This document shows, piece after piece, positions 12,518 to 12,753 of a DNA stretch of 12,753 nt. The first letter of the stretch is position 1. Every line of letters begins with the position of its first letter. The translations under genes and the position numbers were made by a program. Source of the stretch: Methanimicrococcus sp. (GTDB lineage: Archaea; Halobacteriota; Methanosarcinia; Methanosarcinales; Methanosarcinaceae). The stretch lies in NCBI GenBank assembly GCA_009783635.1, contig WRDC01000035.1, forward strand, positions 1 through 12,753, in the 5' to 3' direction. The notes beneath the pieces are model-generated. The model searched no databases. It had not been told where the DNA came from and worked only from the letters and a program-made list of their open reading frames with translations.

Positions 12518-12753
12518 TCATTTCTGAGACAATATGAGAGCCTCAGCCTTCTTTTTCTTGCTTTCCGCTTCATTCTTTGTTTTGCCGTAACTGATAACCG
12601 TATAGGCCGGACCCGAATCCGACCCTAAGCATTCAAAGATTTCAAGGCCCTGCTCCGCCTGACCCGCTTGATTTGCCTGACCTGCCTGACCCGCTTGATT
12701 TGCCTGACCTGCCTGACCCGCCTGACCCGCCGCGAACGGATGGAAATCATTGC
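12518..12753 (-). CDS. pylC: Pyrrolysine biosynthesis protein PylC, C-terminal part
   Basis: The frame enters at the right edge and runs 77 codons to a TGA at 12520-12518. Its position directly upstream of pylD, in the canonical pylBCD order, and its end (PAYTVISYGKTKNEAESKKK) fit the C-terminal domain of PylC, the ATP-grasp ligase that joins 3-methylornithine to lysine. The catalytic domains are outside the window, so the call rests mainly on synteny. Residues 8-34 of the visible part are an Ala-Gly-Gln/Ala-Asn-Gln repeat, unusual for an enzyme. The stop overlaps the alternative pylD ATG at 12521 as ATGA, a sign of translational coupling. Confidence 0.75.
   Translation of the reverse strand, partial: NDFHPFAAGQAGQAGQANQAGQAGQANQAGQAEQGLEIFECLGSDSGPAYTVISYGKTKNEAESKKKKAEALILSQK
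12658..12730 (-). repeat. 27-bp tandem repeat within pylC
   Basis: Two perfect 27-bp copies (12658-12684 and 12685-12711) are followed by shorter 9-bp units built on cctgacccg. They keep the reading frame and encode AGQ/ANQ triplets. The perfect identity of the copies suggests a recent duplication or a slippage-prone site. Confidence 0.85.

Overview
The window looks like methanogenic archaeal DNA, most probably from the Methanosarcinaceae. It carries cofE (coenzyme F420 glutamylation) and the 3' end of a pyrrolysine biosynthesis operon (pylC, pylD). It also has an archaeal PUA-domain protein, a bactofilin-like protein, a bacterial-type MutS and TATA-box promoters. The Methanimicrococcus-like gut methanogens would fit the pyl genes, the repetitive surface protein and the bacterial-looking padR/HAAS pair. 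That placement is inference, because no 16S rRNA or whole-genome marker is present.

Layout. (1) 1-2586, minus strand: the first 862 codons of a large secreted or anchored surface protein that runs off the left edge. It has an N-terminal hydrophobic anchor, a glycine-rich domain, two carboxypeptidase-regulatory-like beta domains and tandem domains of about 95 residues. (2) 2587-3356: an AT-rich divergent intergenic region with a TATA box and several inverted repeats. (3) 3357-5604, plus strand: a PUA-domain protein, then a bactofilin-like beta-helix protein with long acidic repeat tails. (4) 5618-5794, minus strand: a 58-residue zinc-ribbon microprotein, convergent with the bactofilin-like gene and divergent from mutS, with one TATA-like element lying between it and mutS. 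(5) 5895-9632, plus strand: mutS, then cofE. (6) 9633-9988: a degenerate 14-17 nt minisatellite, an oligo-T tract and a TATA box. (7) 9989-10901, plus strand: a padR-HAAS regulatory pair with overlapping genes, a perfect Shine-Dalgarno and a hairpin terminator, all bacterial in style. (8) 11043-12753, minus strand: pylC (3' end), pylD and a GNAT acetyltransferase in a tight operon.

Functional links. PylC and PylD act in series to make pyrrolysine, the 22nd amino acid, which is inserted at UAG codons of methylamine methyltransferases. In keeping with this, none of the ten stop codons visible in the window is TAG: six are TGA and four are TAA. The GNAT gene starts 6 nt after pylD and is probably co-transcribed with it; its role is unknown. 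CofE finishes the polyglutamate tail of F420, the hydride carrier of methanogenesis. The padR-HAAS pair probably forms a self-contained envelope-linked regulatory unit. No complete mobile element, CRISPR array, tRNA or rRNA was found.
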